Positions 1 to 8,853 of a stretch of DNA of 64,000 bases are shown here, one piece after another. Both the position numbers and the translations under genes were made by a program. The stretch is from Thalassococcus halodurans (lineage in GTDB: Bacteria; Pseudomonadota; Alphaproteobacteria; Rhodobacterales; Rhodobacteraceae): assembly GCF_900108225.1 (NCBI RefSeq), contig NZ_FNUZ01000004.1, forward strand, positions 124,001 through 188,000, in the 5' to 3' direction. The notes below the pieces were generated by a model. That model did not search any database, was not told where the DNA came from, and saw only the letters and a program-made list of their open reading frames with translations. Every line of letters begins with the position of its first letter. Position 1 is the stretch's first letter.

Positions 1-7
1 AAAGATC

Positions 8-601
8 ATGATGTTGGTCGAAGAGACATTTGTGCCCGAGCGCGCCTTGCCTGTCGATGCGCTTAAGCGGCATCTGCGGTTGGGACGGGGTTTTGCCGAA
101 GACGATGTTCAGGACGAGGTGCTGGCCTCATTTCTGCGGGCGGCTTTGGCTGCGGTCGAGGCACGGACAGGCAAGGCGCTGATCCGCCGCGCGTTTTTGC
201 TGAGTGTGCGTGAGTGGTCTGCCGGTGATGTGCAGAACCTGCCGATTGCGCCGGTGGCGTCGATCCTTGGTCTGGATATTGTGGACCGCTTTGGTGCGGT
301 GACGGCGATTGATCCGGTGACCGTGCAGCTTGAGGCCGATGCGCATTTCCCGCGTCTGAAATCGGTGACCAGCGCGTTGTCCGGTATCCCGAGTGGTGGC
401 ACGGCAGAGGTGCGGTTCGAGGCGGGATACAGCACGGAATTTTCTGGTCTGCCTGCGGATCTACAGCAAGCGGTTCTGCTGCTGGCGGCGCATTATTACG
501 AATATCGCGACGAAACGGCCTTGGGTCAGGGATGCATGCCGTTCGGTGTCAGCAGCCTGCTGGCGCGGTTCCGTCCGATGCGTCTGGGGGCGCGGGCATG
601 A
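8..601 (+). CDS. GTA head-tail connector protein, gp6-like
   Basis: A 197-residue protein that I assign to the phage head-tail connector family used by Rhodobacter-type gene transfer agents (orfg6), which bridges the portal vertex and the tail. What is seen: an N-terminal helical part with a run of acidic and aliphatic residues, a middle beta-rich part (VASILGLDIVDRFGAV, about residues 80-95), and a C-terminal LLAAHYYEYRDE helix near residue 160 that is typical of gp6-like connectors. Two adjacent ATG codons (positions 8 and 11) could serve as start. It is the first gene visible of a same-strand cluster whose order matches GTA genes g6 to g15; g1 to g5 would lie before the window. Family by context and pattern; no search was run. 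Confidence 0.85.
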   Translation: MMLVEETFVPERALPVDALKRHLRLGRGFAEDDVQDEVLASFLRAALAAVEARTGKALIRRAFLLSVREWSAGDVQNLPIAPVASILGLDIVDRFGAVTAIDPVTVQLEADAHFPRLKSVTSALSGIPSGGTAEVRFEAGYSTEFSGLPADLQQAVLLLAAHYYEYRDETALGQGCMPFGVSSLLARFRPMRLGARA

Positions 602-936
602 AGAACGTGCGTTTGAACCTGTCGGCCATCCTTGAGGCGCGCGCGTTGGTTCCTGACGGGGCAGGCGGGCAGGCGTCGCAGTGGCAAGAGCTGGGGCAGT
701 TGTGGGTTGCGTTAAATCCCCGTGGTGGTCGCTTGGTACAGGCCGACGGCGGTGCTGTGGCCGAGACGCGCCACAGGATCACGACGCGTGCCGCCCCTGT
801 TGGCCATGCAAACCGACCTGAACCGGGGCAGCGCCTGCGCGTCGGGTCCCGTCTGTTTCACATCAAAGCGGTGCACGAGGCGGATTTCGACGGTCGTTTT
901 CTGACCTGTCTGGCGGAAGAGGAGCGTGTGGCATGA
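598..936 (+). CDS. GTA head-tail adaptor / head closure protein, gp7-like
   Basis: A 112-residue protein in the position of GTA gp7, a head-closure/adaptor of the SPP1 gp16-like family that seals the connector to the tail. The ATG at 598 overlaps the gp6 stop (ATGA) and is preferred over the longer in-frame opening at 532, which lies inside gp6. Visible features are a small beta-barrel-type sequence with GQLWVALNPRGGR near residue 37 and RHRITTRAAP near residue 60, a pattern common in short phage head-tail joining proteins. It overlaps the next gene by 4 bases, which points to translational coupling. Confidence 0.8.
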   Translation: MKNVRLNLSAILEARALVPDGAGGQASQWQELGQLWVALNPRGGRLVQADGGAVAETRHRITTRAAPVGHANRPEPGQRLRVGSRLFHIKAVHEADFDGRFLTCLAEEERVA

Positions 937-1340
937 GCTATCAGGCGTCAGCGGCGCTTCAGGCGGCGATCTATGCGCGATTGCAAGGTGATGCGGATGT
1001 CACCGGCTTGGTGGGCGCGCATATCTACGATGAAATGCCGACCGGCACTTTGCCCACGTTGTTCGTGGCGTTGGGCGGTGAAGAGGTGCGCGACGCCTCG
1101 GACGTGACCGCAAATGGCGCGTGGCACGATCTGACTGTCAGCGTCATCAGCGATGCCAGTGGTTTTCAGACAGCGAAACGTGCGGCCGGTGCGATCAACG
1201 ACAGCCTGCACGAGGCTGATCTGACCTTGGCGGTCGGGCAGTTGGTGTTTCTGCGATTTCTTAAAGCGCGCGCCAAGCGCGGCAAATCAGGTGGGCGGCA
1301 GATTGATCTGACATTCCGCGCCCGCGTGGACCTTATCTGA
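933..1340 (+). CDS. GTA tail terminator/completion protein, gp8-like (DUF3168)
   Basis: A 135-residue protein corresponding to GTA gp8, DUF3168 family, thought to complete the top of the tail. The opening LQAAIYARLQGDADVTGLVG, the PTLFVALGGEEVRDASD segment near residue 40 and the HDLTVSVIS strand near residue 70 are characteristic of the family. The start ATG overlaps the gp7 stop by 4 bases. A 23-base gap with a Shine-Dalgarno sequence separates it from the next gene, the largest gap so far in the cluster, consistent with separate and stronger initiation of the major tail protein. Confidence 0.85.
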   Translation: MSYQASAALQAAIYARLQGDADVTGLVGAHIYDEMPTGTLPTLFVALGGEEVRDASDVTANGAWHDLTVSVISDASGFQTAKRAAGAINDSLHEADLTLAVGQLVFLRFLKARAKRGKSGGRQIDLTFRARVDLI

Positions 1341-1363
1341 TTATCTAAAACGGAGTGAGCGAT

Positions 1364-1783
1364 ATGGCTGCCCAGAATGGTAAAGACCTGCTGATCAAGG
1401 TTGATCTGACCGGAGACGGACAATTCCACACGATGGCGGGCCTGCGCGCAACGCGCGTCAGTTTCAACGCCGAGGCCGTGGATGTGACGTCGCTGGAAAG
1501 CGAAGGCGGCTGGCGTGAATTGCTGGGCGGCGCAGGTGTGCGCAGCGCGGCGATCAGCGGGTCGGGTGTGTTCCGTGATGGCGACACGGACGAACGCGCG
1601 CGCCAGATTTTCTTTGATGGTGAGACGCCGAATTTTCAGGTGATCATTCCCGATTTTGGCCGCGTCGAAGGCGCGTTTCAGGTCACGTCTCTGGAGTATG
1701 CGGGCACCTATAACGGTGAGGCGACTTACGAGATGTCGTTGGCCTCTGCCGGTGCGCTCAGCTTCGTCGCGGCGGCGGTCTGA
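1364..1783 (+). CDS. GTA major tail tube protein, gp9-like (TP901-1 family)
   Basis: A 139-residue major tail protein of the phage TP901-1 family; polymerises into the tail tube. Visible features: GKDLLIKVDLTGDGQFHTMAGLRATR at the N-terminus split by short loops, VDVTSLES (about residue 43) and the conserved GVFRDGDTDERARQIFFDG stretch in the middle, followed by a LEYAGTYNGEATYEMSLAS strand near the end. I choose the ATG at 1364 because GGAG lies 8 bases upstream; a GTG at 1355 in the same frame would overlap that Shine-Dalgarno. It is the expected high-copy structural protein of the particle. Confidence 0.88.
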   Translation: MAAQNGKDLLIKVDLTGDGQFHTMAGLRATRVSFNAEAVDVTSLESEGGWRELLGGAGVRSAAISGSGVFRDGDTDERARQIFFDGETPNFQVIIPDFGRVEGAFQVTSLEYAGTYNGEATYEMSLASAGALSFVAAAV

Positions 1784-1785
1784 TC

Positions 1786-2106
1786 ATGGCGAACCCCTGG
1801 CGCGGAGAAGTGGCGATTGTGCTGGATGGTCAGCGGCATGTGATGCGGCTGACGCTCGGCGCTTTGGCCGAGCTGGAGGCGGGGCTGGGTGACGAAACGC
1901 TGGTCGAACTTGTGCAGCGTTTTGAAACTGGCCGGTCGTCGACCCGTGATGTGTTGGCCCTAATCGTCGCGGGTCTGCGCGGCGGGGGCTGGCAGGGCCG
2001 TGCCGAGGATTTGATGCAAGTCGAGATCGAAGGCGGGCCGCTGGTTGCGGCGCGTGCGGCGGCCGAGCTTTTGGTGCGGGCGTTTGCCCTACCGGATCAG
2101 GCGTAA
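1786..2106 (+). CDS. GTA tail assembly chaperone, gp10-like
   Basis: A 106-residue protein in the gp10 position of the GTA cluster, the GTA family often placed with phage tail assembly chaperones. Sequence signs are RGEVAIVLDGQRHVMRLTLG at the start and LAELEAGLGDETLVELVQRF with DVLALIVAGLRGGG following, the usual form of these small alpha-rich proteins. It begins two bases after the gp9 stop codon. Tail chaperones in siphophages often come as two adjacent genes; the next small gene would be the partner. No frameshift signal joining the two was recognised: there is a plain TAA at 2104 and a separate start at 2119. Confidence 0.85.
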   Translation: MANPWRGEVAIVLDGQRHVMRLTLGALAELEAGLGDETLVELVQRFETGRSSTRDVLALIVAGLRGGGWQGRAEDLMQVEIEGGPLVAARAAAELLVRAFALPDQA

Positions 2107-2118
2107 GGTTTACGCGTG

Positions 2119-2325
2119 ATGCGGTTTGAATGGGCCGAATTGCTGGCGGCGGGGGTGCACCGTTTGGGGCTTAAGCCGGATGACTTCTGGCGTCTGACCC
2201 CCGCCGAGCTGGAGTTGATGTTGGGGCAAAAGGCAGGGCTGCGCCCGATGGGGCGGGAACGGTTGGATGCCTTGGTCGCGGCCTTTCCCGACGAGATAGG
2301 AGAGATGACGAATGAGCAGCTTTGA
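2119..2325 (+). CDS. GTA small tail-assembly protein, rcc01693-like
   Basis: A 68-residue protein resembling the rcc01693 family (Phage_TAC_2), second small protein between gp10 and the tape measure protein. Characteristic residues are FEWAELLAAGVHRLGLKPDDFWRLTP at the N-terminus broken by the motif FWRLTPAELELML. Start: GTG at 2116 and ATG at 2119 are both in frame; AAGG at 2105-2108 lies nearer to optimal distance from the latter. The 3' end overlaps the tape measure gene by 14 bases, so the two are probably coupled. Role by analogy with siphophage tail chaperone pairs, which cap the tape measure protein before tube assembly. Confidence 0.8.
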   Translation: MRFEWAELLAAGVHRLGLKPDDFWRLTPAELELMLGQKAGLRPMGRERLDALVAAFPDEIGEMTNEQL

Positions 2326-2962
2326 AAACCTTGATGATCAAGCTGACGCGCTTGAGAAATCACTGACGGCCGCGGCAGGAATGGCGGCGGCGTTCAACAC
2401 GGAACTGTCCCGCATTCGCACGACGTTCGACGCCACAAGTGATGGGGCGCGTCGCCTGAACACATCGCTGTCCAGCGGTGTCAGTCGCGCAATTGATGGC
2501 GTTGTTCTGGACGGAATGCGTTTGTCAGACGCGCTGCAGACGGTGGCGCAATCCATGATCAACGCGGCCTATCGCGCGGCGGTAAAACCGGTGGCGGATC
2601 ACGTCAGCGGGATGATCACGGCGGGTGCCGGCCAGATATTTGGTGCGATGTCGCCCTTTGCAGATGGCGCGGCGTTCAGCCAGGGGCGGGTGATGCCCTT
2701 TGCCAATGGGGGTGTCGTGTCGGGCCCGGTCACGTTTCCAATGCGGGGTGGCACCGGATTGATGGGCGAGGCCGGGCCAGAGGCGATCATGCCTTTGGCG
2801 CGTGGGCCGGACGGCAAGCTGGGCGTGCGTGGCGGGGGCGGTGGGTCTTCGACCGTGGTGTTCAACATCACGACGCCCGATGTGGACGGCTTCCGCAGAT
2901 CGCAAAGCCAGATCGCAACCCAGATGACCCGCGTTCTGGCCCGCAGCCAGCGCAACCGATAA
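2312..2962 (+). CDS. GTA tape measure protein, gp11-like
   Basis: A 216-residue tape measure protein. The N-terminal half is helical and coiled-coil-like (DDQADALEKSLTAAAGMAAA near residue 8), followed by a helical SDALQTVAQSMINAAYRAAV segment near residue 70 and a glycine-rich region with GGVVSGPVTFPMRGGTGLMG and GEAGPEAIMPL (about residues 130-165), the classic C-terminal signature of phage tape measure proteins. It is short compared with siphophage tape measures of 600-1500 residues, in keeping with the short GTA tail whose length such a protein would set. A strong Shine-Dalgarno for gp12 follows the stop. Confidence 0.85.
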   Translation: MSSFENLDDQADALEKSLTAAAGMAAAFNTELSRIRTTFDATSDGARRLNTSLSSGVSRAIDGVVLDGMRLSDALQTVAQSMINAAYRAAVKPVADHVSGMITAGAGQIFGAMSPFADGAAFSQGRVMPFANGGVVSGPVTFPMRGGTGLMGEAGPEAIMPLARGPDGKLGVRGGGGGSSTVVFNITTPDVDGFRRSQSQIATQMTRVLARSQRNR

Positions 2963-2974
2963 GGAGGTCTGCCC

Positions 2975-3607
2975 ATGTCCTTTCACGAAATCCGCTTTCC
3001 CGCGCGGCTGAGCTTCGGGTCCCACGGTGGCCCGGAACGGCGCACAGATATTGTGACGCTGGCCAATGGTCATGAAGAGCGCAACAGCCCGTGGGCCCAT
3101 TCGCGCCGTCGCTATGACGCGGGCATTGGGATGCGGTCCTTGGACGATATCGAGGCGCTGATCGCTTTCTTTGAAGCGCGCCACGGGCAGTTGCACGGTT
3201 TCCGCTGGAAGGACTGGTCAGACTTTAAATCCTGCAAACCGTCACAGGATATTGGCCGCGAAGATCAGGTGATCGCCCATGGCGACGGACAGACGACAGT
3301 GTTCCAACTGTCCAAGACCTATCGTTCTGGTGAACAAACCTACGTGCGCCAGATCCAAAAGCCAGTTCCCGGTTCTGTCATCGTGGCGGTGCATGGTGTG
3401 GACCAGACGGAAGGCGTGCATTTCGAATTGGATAATGAAACGGGCGTCCTGACATTCTTTGCGCCGCCGTTCGACGGCGCGGTGATCTCGGCAGGGTACG
3501 AATTTGACGTGCCCGTCCGCTTTGACACAGACCGCATCCAAACCAGCATGGCGAATTTTCAGGCGGGTGAAGCGCCCAGCGTTCCAGTGGTGGAGATCCG
3601 CGTATGA
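2975..3607 (+). CDS. GTA distal tail protein, gp12-like (TIGR02217/DUF2460)
   Basis: A 210-residue protein of the TIGR02217 (DUF2460) family, the distal tail protein that starts the baseplate. Typical sequence: MSFHEIRFPARLSFGS at the N-terminus, GPERRTDIVTLANGHEERNS around residue 20, FFEARHGQLHGFRWKDWSDF around residue 68, and a C-terminal PVRFDTDRIQTSM segment ending in EIRV. Its start has the best Shine-Dalgarno of the cluster, AAGGAGG at 2961-2967. Stop TGA overlaps the next start ATG (ATGA at 3604). Length and order match the R. capsulatus GTA gene. Confidence 0.92.
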   Translation: MSFHEIRFPARLSFGSHGGPERRTDIVTLANGHEERNSPWAHSRRRYDAGIGMRSLDDIEALIAFFEARHGQLHGFRWKDWSDFKSCKPSQDIGREDQVIAHGDGQTTVFQLSKTYRSGEQTYVRQIQKPVPGSVIVAVHGVDQTEGVHFELDNETGVLTFFAPPFDGAVISAGYEFDVPVRFDTDRIQTSMANFQAGEAPSVPVVEIRV

Positions 3608-4506
3608 GCGTTGCAGAGCTTGAGGCGCATTTGGGCACAGGCCATACGACCGTGTCGCGCTGCTGGAAAATCACACGCAATGACGGAGAGTTTCTGGGCT
3701 TTACCGATCATGATCGTGATCTGTCCTTTGACGGAGTGGACTTTAAGGCCGAGACCGGATTGACCGCGATGGCGTTACAGCAGGGCACGGGCTTGGCCGT
3801 TGATAACACCGAAGCGCTGGGGGCCTTGTCGTCTACGGCTATTCGCGAGGAAGACATTGAAGCCGGTCGCTATGACGGAGCCGAGGTGCTGGCCTATCTG
3901 GTGAACTGGGCGGACGTGAGCCAACGCAAAGTGCTGTTCCGCGGGTTTATCGGCGAAGTGCGCCGCACCGACGGGCAGTTTCAGGCAGAATTGCGTGGAC
4001 TGACGGATCTGCTGAACCGTCCCATCGGGCGTGCCTATCAAAAGCCGTGCACGGCGGTGTTCGGGGATCGGTCCTGCGGTGTCGATCTGGACGCGCCGGG
4101 GATGGTTGCGACAGTCGTCGTGCAGGACGTGCCTGAGCGGTTGAAGGTGCGATTTGCTGCCATGCACGGCTATGATGTGGGATGGTTCGAACGCGGCGCT
4201 TTTCAGGTGATCGACGGCGCAGCGCATGGTCTGAGCGTCGCCATCAAGCGCGATATTACACTGGCTGACGGATCGCGCGAAATAGAACTTTGGCAAAGCC
4301 TGCGGGCGGAGTTGGCCGCAGGTGACACTGTTCGATTGGTTGCGGGCTGTGACAAGCGTTTTGACACTTGCGTCGGCAAGTTTGCCAATGGCGTGAACTT
4401 TCAGGGCTTTCCAGACATTCCCGGCGAAGATTGGATGATCTCGCAGCCTTCGAAAAATGCGCAGCGGAAATCCAAGCGCAAGGGTCTGAACTGGATCAGA
4501 CTATGA
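3604..4506 (+). CDS. GTA tail hub protein, gp13-like (DUF2163 / phage BR0599)
   Basis: A 300-residue baseplate hub protein with an N-terminal DUF2163 domain (SRCWKITRNDGEFLGFTDHD near residue 18) and a C-terminal phage BR0599-type domain (GCDKRFDTC near residue 249, GFPDIPGEDWM near residue 269). Four cysteines, C149, C158, C249 and C256, sit where the tail-tip protein gpL of lambdoid phages has the ligands of a [4Fe-4S] cluster; a cluster here is inference from this pattern. The gene starts within the stop codon of gp12 and ends just before the peptidase gene, so it belongs to the same translationally coupled chain. Confidence 0.88.
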   Translation: MSVAELEAHLGTGHTTVSRCWKITRNDGEFLGFTDHDRDLSFDGVDFKAETGLTAMALQQGTGLAVDNTEALGALSSTAIREEDIEAGRYDGAEVLAYLVNWADVSQRKVLFRGFIGEVRRTDGQFQAELRGLTDLLNRPIGRAYQKPCTAVFGDRSCGVDLDAPGMVATVVVQDVPERLKVRFAAMHGYDVGWFERGAFQVIDGAAHGLSVAIKRDITLADGSREIELWQSLRAELAAGDTVRLVAGCDKRFDTCVGKFANGVNFQGFPDIPGEDWMISQPSKNAQRKSKRKGLNWIRL

Positions 4507-4925
4507 GCCCTGCGGTCGTAGAAGCGCGGCGCTGGATCGGGACGCCTTACGTCCATCAGGCCTCGATGATTTGGGCGGGGTGTGACTGTCTCGGGTTGCT
4601 ACGCGGAGTATGGCGCGGGCTTTATGGGGCTGAACCCGAAACGCCGCCTGCCTATACGATGGACTGGTCCGAACCGCAGGGCGATGAACGCTTGTGGCGG
4701 GCGGCAGAACGGCATTTGTTGGCGCGGCCCTTGGGCCAGCCTGAGGCCGGTGATGTGCTGCTGTTCCGGATGCGCGACGGCGCTGTGGCCAAGCATCTGG
4801 GCATCGCCAGCGAACAGGGCTTTATCCATTCCTATTCCGGTCACGGCGTTATCGAAAGCGCCCTGACCAAGCCGTGGCAACGCAGAATTGCCGCGCGATT
4901 TGCCTTTCCCAAGGAGATTCAGTGA
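4503..4925 (+). CDS. GTA tail peptidase, gp14-like (NlpC/P60)
   Basis: A 140-residue cysteine peptidase of the NlpC/P60 family, thought to cut peptidoglycan during DNA delivery. The nucleophile motif GCDCLGLL places the catalytic cysteine at residue 29; the likely catalytic histidine is in AKHLGIA near residue 98, followed by a second histidine in FIHSYSGHGV. The ATG at 4503 overlaps the gp13 stop codon; the longer in-frame opening from 4368 would lie inside gp13 and is rejected. The stop overlaps the start of gp15 (TGATG). The substrate is assumed from the family. Confidence 0.9.
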   Translation: MSPAVVEARRWIGTPYVHQASMIWAGCDCLGLLRGVWRGLYGAEPETPPAYTMDWSEPQGDERLWRAAERHLLARPLGQPEAGDVLLFRMRDGAVAKHLGIASEQGFIHSYSGHGVIESALTKPWQRRIAARFAFPKEIQ

Positions 4926-7900
4926 TGGCGACGGTGCTTCTTTCGGCTGCGGGTGCGGCAATTGGTGGGTCTATCGGGGGAACGGTTCTGGGGTTGTCGG
5001 CAGTTGCCGCTGGCCGTTTTGTCGGGGCGACGCTGGGCCGCGCGATTGACCAGCGGCTAATGGGACAAGGCGCGGAAACGATTGAGACGGGCCGTATCGA
5101 ACGGTTCCGTCTGTCCGGTGCGAGTGAAGGCTCCGGCATTCCGCGTGTTTATGGCCGGATGCGTGTTGGCGGGCAGGTCATCTGGGCCGGTCCGTTCATC
5201 GAAAAACGCAAGACGTCTGGCGGGGGCGGCGGGAAGGGATCGCCAAGCCAGCCGACTGTCAAAACCTACAGTTACAGCGTGTCGGTTGCGATTGCGCTGT
5301 GTGAAGGCGAGATTACGTCGGTCAATCGCGTCTGGGCGGATGGCGATGAAATCGCTGTGCCGGACCTGAATATGCGGGTCTACAAGGGCGACCGTAACCA
5401 GTTGCCCGACCCAAAAATCGAAGCATTTGAGGGGACAGGCAACGTGCCTGCGTATCGCGGCACGGCCTACGTCGTGTTCGAGGATTTGCAACTTGAACAA
5501 TTCGGCAACCGTATTCCCCAGTTCAGCTTTGAGGTGACGCGTCCGTCCATGGACGAGGACGACGTGCCGCATCAGATCAATGCGGTCGCGTTGTTGCCCG
5601 GTTCTGGGGAATACGCGCTATCCACAACGCCACGCTATAAGAAGACCGGTACGGGCAAGAAGACAGCTGTGAACGTGCATTCGCCGTCTGAGCAGGCGGA
5701 TTTTGTAACCTCGTTGAACATGTTATCGGACGAGGCCCCGAATTGTCGGGCCGTGTCGGTGGTGGCCAGCTGGTTTGGCGATGATCTGCGGGCTGGCCAC
5801 TGCACCCTGCGCCCGAAGGTCGAACAAACGCGCCACGAGATCGGCAAAAGCGCGTGGCGCGTGTCCGGTCTGTCGCGAAGCGCTGCACAAGTGGTGCCAT
5901 CGGACGACGACGGGATTGTCTATGGCGGCACGCCTAACGATGCCTCGGTGATCGAAGCAATCCAAGCCATTCAGGCCAAGGGGCAAGAGGTGATGTTCTA
6001 CCCCTTTATCCTGATGGATCAGCTTGCAGGAAACGGGTTGGTCGACCCGTGGTCAGGCGAGGCGGATCAACCTGCGTTGCCCTGGCGTGGGCGTATCACG
6101 ACGTCTTTGGCACCCAATATTGCTGGCACGACGGATGGCACCGCCGCCGCACGGTCCGAGGTCGAGGCGTTTTTCGGGACGGCGGCCGCCTCGGACTTCA
6201 CGATTGGCAGTGGATCTGTTGGCTACTCGGGGCCTGATGAATGGGGCTTTCGCCGGTTCATTCTGCACTATGCCGCACTGTGCAAAGTTGCCGGCGGTGT
6301 GGAAAGTTTCTGTATCGGGTCCGAGATGCGCGGGCTGACGCAAATCCGCGATGATCAGGGCTTTCCTGCCGTTGATCAGTTGCGCGATCTGGCGGCAGAG
6401 GTCCGCACCATTCTGGGGCCGGATACCAAGATCGGATATGCCGCCGATTGGTCCGAATATTTCGGCTATCATCCGCAGGACGGCTCGGGTGATGTGTATT
6501 TTCATCTTGATCCGCTGTGGGCCGATCCGAACATCGACTTCGTCGGCATCGACAACTACATGCCGCTGTCGGATTGGCGCGACGGGCGTGACCACGCGGA
6601 TGCGGTTTGGGGGCATATCCACAACGTGGATTACCTGAAGTCGAACGTCGAAGGTGGCGAGGGCTATGACTGGTACTACCCGTCGCCCGAAGCCGTCGCT
6701 GCCCAGCGCCGTGAACCCATCACCGATGGTGCACATGGCGAGGATTGGATCTACCGCTACAAGGATATCCGATCGTGGTGGACGAATTCGCACCACAACC
6801 GCGTCGCTGGCGTCCGTTCGGATGCGCCAACAGCGTGGGAACCGCAGTCAAAGCCGATATGGTTCACAGAACTTGGCTGTGCAGCCATCGATAAGGGCAC
6901 AAACCAACCGAATGTGTTCCTTGACCCGAAGTCGTCCGAAAGCCATATGCCGCGCGCGTCAAACGGACGGCGTGATGATCTGATCCAGCGGCAATACCTG
7001 CGCGCATTGCATGGCTATTGGGGCGATCCGGCGAACAACCCTGTTTCGGTGCACTATGAAGCACCAATGATCGACATGACCCACGCATTTGTCTGGGCGT
7101 GGGACGCACGGCCTTATCCGTGGTTTCCATCGATGTCGGATGCTTGGTCGGATGGCGGCAATTACCGCCGGGGCCACTGGATCACCGGGCGGATTTCTGG
7201 CTGCACCTTGGCTTCTGTGGTGGAAGACATCTGCGCGCGTTGTGGCGTGACCGAAATCGATGTTTCGGGCCTGCATGGTTTTGTCCGTGGGTTCCACGAA
7301 GCGGATGTGGCCAGCGGACGCGCGGCGTTGCAATCGCTTATGCTGGCTTACGGATTTGATGCGGTAGAGCGTGACGGTGTGCTGCGGTTCCAGATGCGCA
7401 CGGACCCGCTTGTGACCGACATTGACCCGAATGCTCTGGTGATCAGTGGCGATCTGGACGGCGCCCTTAGCCACACCCGCGCGAATGAGGCGGAAATGGC
7501 CGGGCGTGTCCGGTTGCGGTTCTTTGAAGCCGACGGCGATCACGCAATTCGCGCCGAAGAAGTGGTACACCCCGAGGATGAAACGCATTCGGTATCCGAA
7601 AGCGAATTGCCTTTGGCCATGACAAGCGCAGAAGGGCGTCAAACGCTTGAACGCTGGCTGGCGGAATCGCGGATTGCGCGGGACACGTTGCGCTTTGGCC
7701 TTCCTCCGTCCCAATCTTATCTGGGCGCTGGGGACGTCATCAGAATCGAAAGCGCGGGCCTTCCGATCACAGCGCGGATCGACCGGATCGAGCAGGGTGA
7801 TTACCAGCAGATCGATGCGACGCGGATCGAGCTTTCGGTGCATGACGTTCCTGACTTCCCCGAAGCTGTGCCCGCTTTGTCAGGATTTACGCCTGTAACA

Positions 7901-8827
7901 CCGGTTCTGCCTTTGTTTATGGATTTGCCCCTGATGCGGGGCGACGAAGTTAAACATGCGCCCTACATGGCAGTCACCGCCGACCCGTGGCCCGGGGCCG
8001 TCGCGCTGTATTCGTCGGCTACCGATGCGGGGTACGAGGTGAATACGCTGATCGAACAGGGCGCGATCATCGGAGAAACCGAAAACGTCTTGTCGGCGGC
8101 CATGTCCGGTTTGGCAGACCGTGGCGATGATCTGCAAATCAAACTGGTCACAGGAAACCTCGAGTCCGTCACAGAAGAAGCCTTGCTGTCAGGTGCGAAC
8201 ATGATGGCGATTGGTGACGGGTCGCCGGACAATTGGGAAATCTTTCAGTTCCGCGATGCGACGCTTGTCGCAGCAGATACGTGGCGACTTGGACACCGGT
8301 TGCGTGGTCAATTCGGCACGGATGGTGTGATGCCTCAGGAATGGCCTGTTGGATCTTTTGTGGTGCTGCTGGATGGGTCCGCACCGCAAATTTCACTGGC
8401 GGCGTCAGCAAAACGTCAGTTGCGCCACTATCGGATTGGTCCGGCCAGCAGGCCCTATGATGACCCGAGCTATGAGTATGTCTCGCATGCGTTCAACGGC
8501 AATGGTGCGCGTCCGTATCGTCCAGCACATCTTCAGGCGCGGGACGTCGCAGGGGATATTTCGATCAGCTGGGTCCGCCGGACCCGCATTGACGGGGACA
8601 GCTGGGATCTGAGTGACGTGCCGCTTGGCGAAAGCAACGAAAGCTATCACCTGCGCATCGTGCAAGCGGGACAAACCGTTCGTGAAGTCGTGGTGTCCCA
8701 GGCTGAATGGACCTACACACAAGCCCAACGCGCCTCTGATCTTGTCGTTGGCGCATATTCGATCGAAGTTGCGCAGGTTTCGGAAACCTACGGATCGGGG
8801 CCATATGCACAGATCACCCTTTCTTAG
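4925..8827 (+). CDS. GTA baseplate megatron / host-specificity protein, gp15-like
   Basis: A 1300-residue protein, the largest of the cluster and the tail-tip/baseplate component of GTA particles. N-terminal residues 1-60 are hydrophobic and glycine-rich (LLSAAGAAIGGSIGG). A TIM-barrel-like domain (GTA_TIM) runs from about residue 430 to 730: GFRRFILHYAALCKVAGGVE, FVGIDNYMPLSDWRDG and KPIWFTELGC are clear, the last resembling the glycoside-hydrolase acid motif. A phage tail domain follows (SGRAALQSLMLAYGFDAVER near residue 800) and a beta-rich C-terminus. The ATG at 4925 directly follows the gp14 stop; the longer frame from 4874 lies inside gp14. It closes the GTA operon; cysE follows after about 100 bases. 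Confidence 0.92.
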   Translation: MATVLLSAAGAAIGGSIGGTVLGLSAVAAGRFVGATLGRAIDQRLMGQGAETIETGRIERFRLSGASEGSGIPRVYGRMRVGGQVIWAGPFIEKRKTSGGGGGKGSPSQPTVKTYSYSVSVAIALCEGEITSVNRVWADGDEIAVPDLNMRVYKGDRNQLPDPKIEAFEGTGNVPAYRGTAYVVFEDLQLEQFGNRIPQFSFEVTRPSMDEDDVPHQINAVALLPGSGEYALSTTPRYKKTGTGKKTAVNVHSPSEQADFVTSLNMLSDEAPNCRAVSVVASWFGDDLRAGHCTLRPKVEQTRHEIGKSAWRVSGLSRSAAQVVPSDDDGIVYGGTPNDASVIEAIQAIQAKGQEVMFYPFILMDQLAGNGLVDPWSGEADQPALPWRGRITTSLAPNIAGTTDGTAAARSEVEAFFGTAAASDFTIGSGSVGYSGPDEWGFRRFILHYAALCKVAGGVESFCIGSEMRGLTQIRDDQGFPAVDQLRDLAAEVRTILGPDTKIGYAADWSEYFGYHPQDGSGDVYFHLDPLWADPNIDFVGIDNYMPLSDWRDGRDHADAVWGHIHNVDYLKSNVEGGEGYDWYYPSPEAVAAQRREPITDGAHGEDWIYRYKDIRSWWTNSHHNRVAGVRSDAPTAWEPQSKPIWFTELGCAAIDKGTNQPNVFLDPKSSESHMPRASNGRRDDLIQRQYLRALHGYWGDPANNPVSVHYEAPMIDMTHAFVWAWDARPYPWFPSMSDAWSDGGNYRRGHWITGRISGCTLASVVEDICARCGVTEIDVSGLHGFVRGFHEADVASGRAALQSLMLAYGFDAVERDGVLRFQMRTDPLVTDIDPNALVISGDLDGALSHTRANEAEMAGRVRLRFFEADGDHAIRAEEVVHPEDETHSVSESELPLAMTSAEGRQTLERWLAESRIARDTLRFGLPPSQSYLGAGDVIRIESAGLPITARIDRIEQGDYQQIDATRIELSVHDVPDFPEAVPALSGFTPVTPVLPLFMDLPLMRGDEVKHAPYMAVTADPWPGAVALYSSATDAGYEVNTLIEQGAIIGETENVLSAAMSGLADRGDDLQIKLVTGNLESVTEEALLSGANMMAIGDGSPDNWEIFQFRDATLVAADTWRLGHRLRGQFGTDGVMPQEWPVGSFVVLLDGSAPQISLAASAKRQLRHYRIGPASRPYDDPSYEYVSHAFNGNGARPYRPAHLQARDVAGDISISWVRRTRIDGDSWDLSDVPLGESNESYHLRIVQAGQTVREVVVSQAEWTYTQAQRASDLVVGAYSIEVAQVSETYGSGPYAQITLS

Positions 8828-8853
8828 GGTGATCAAATTCAACATTCGCGTTT

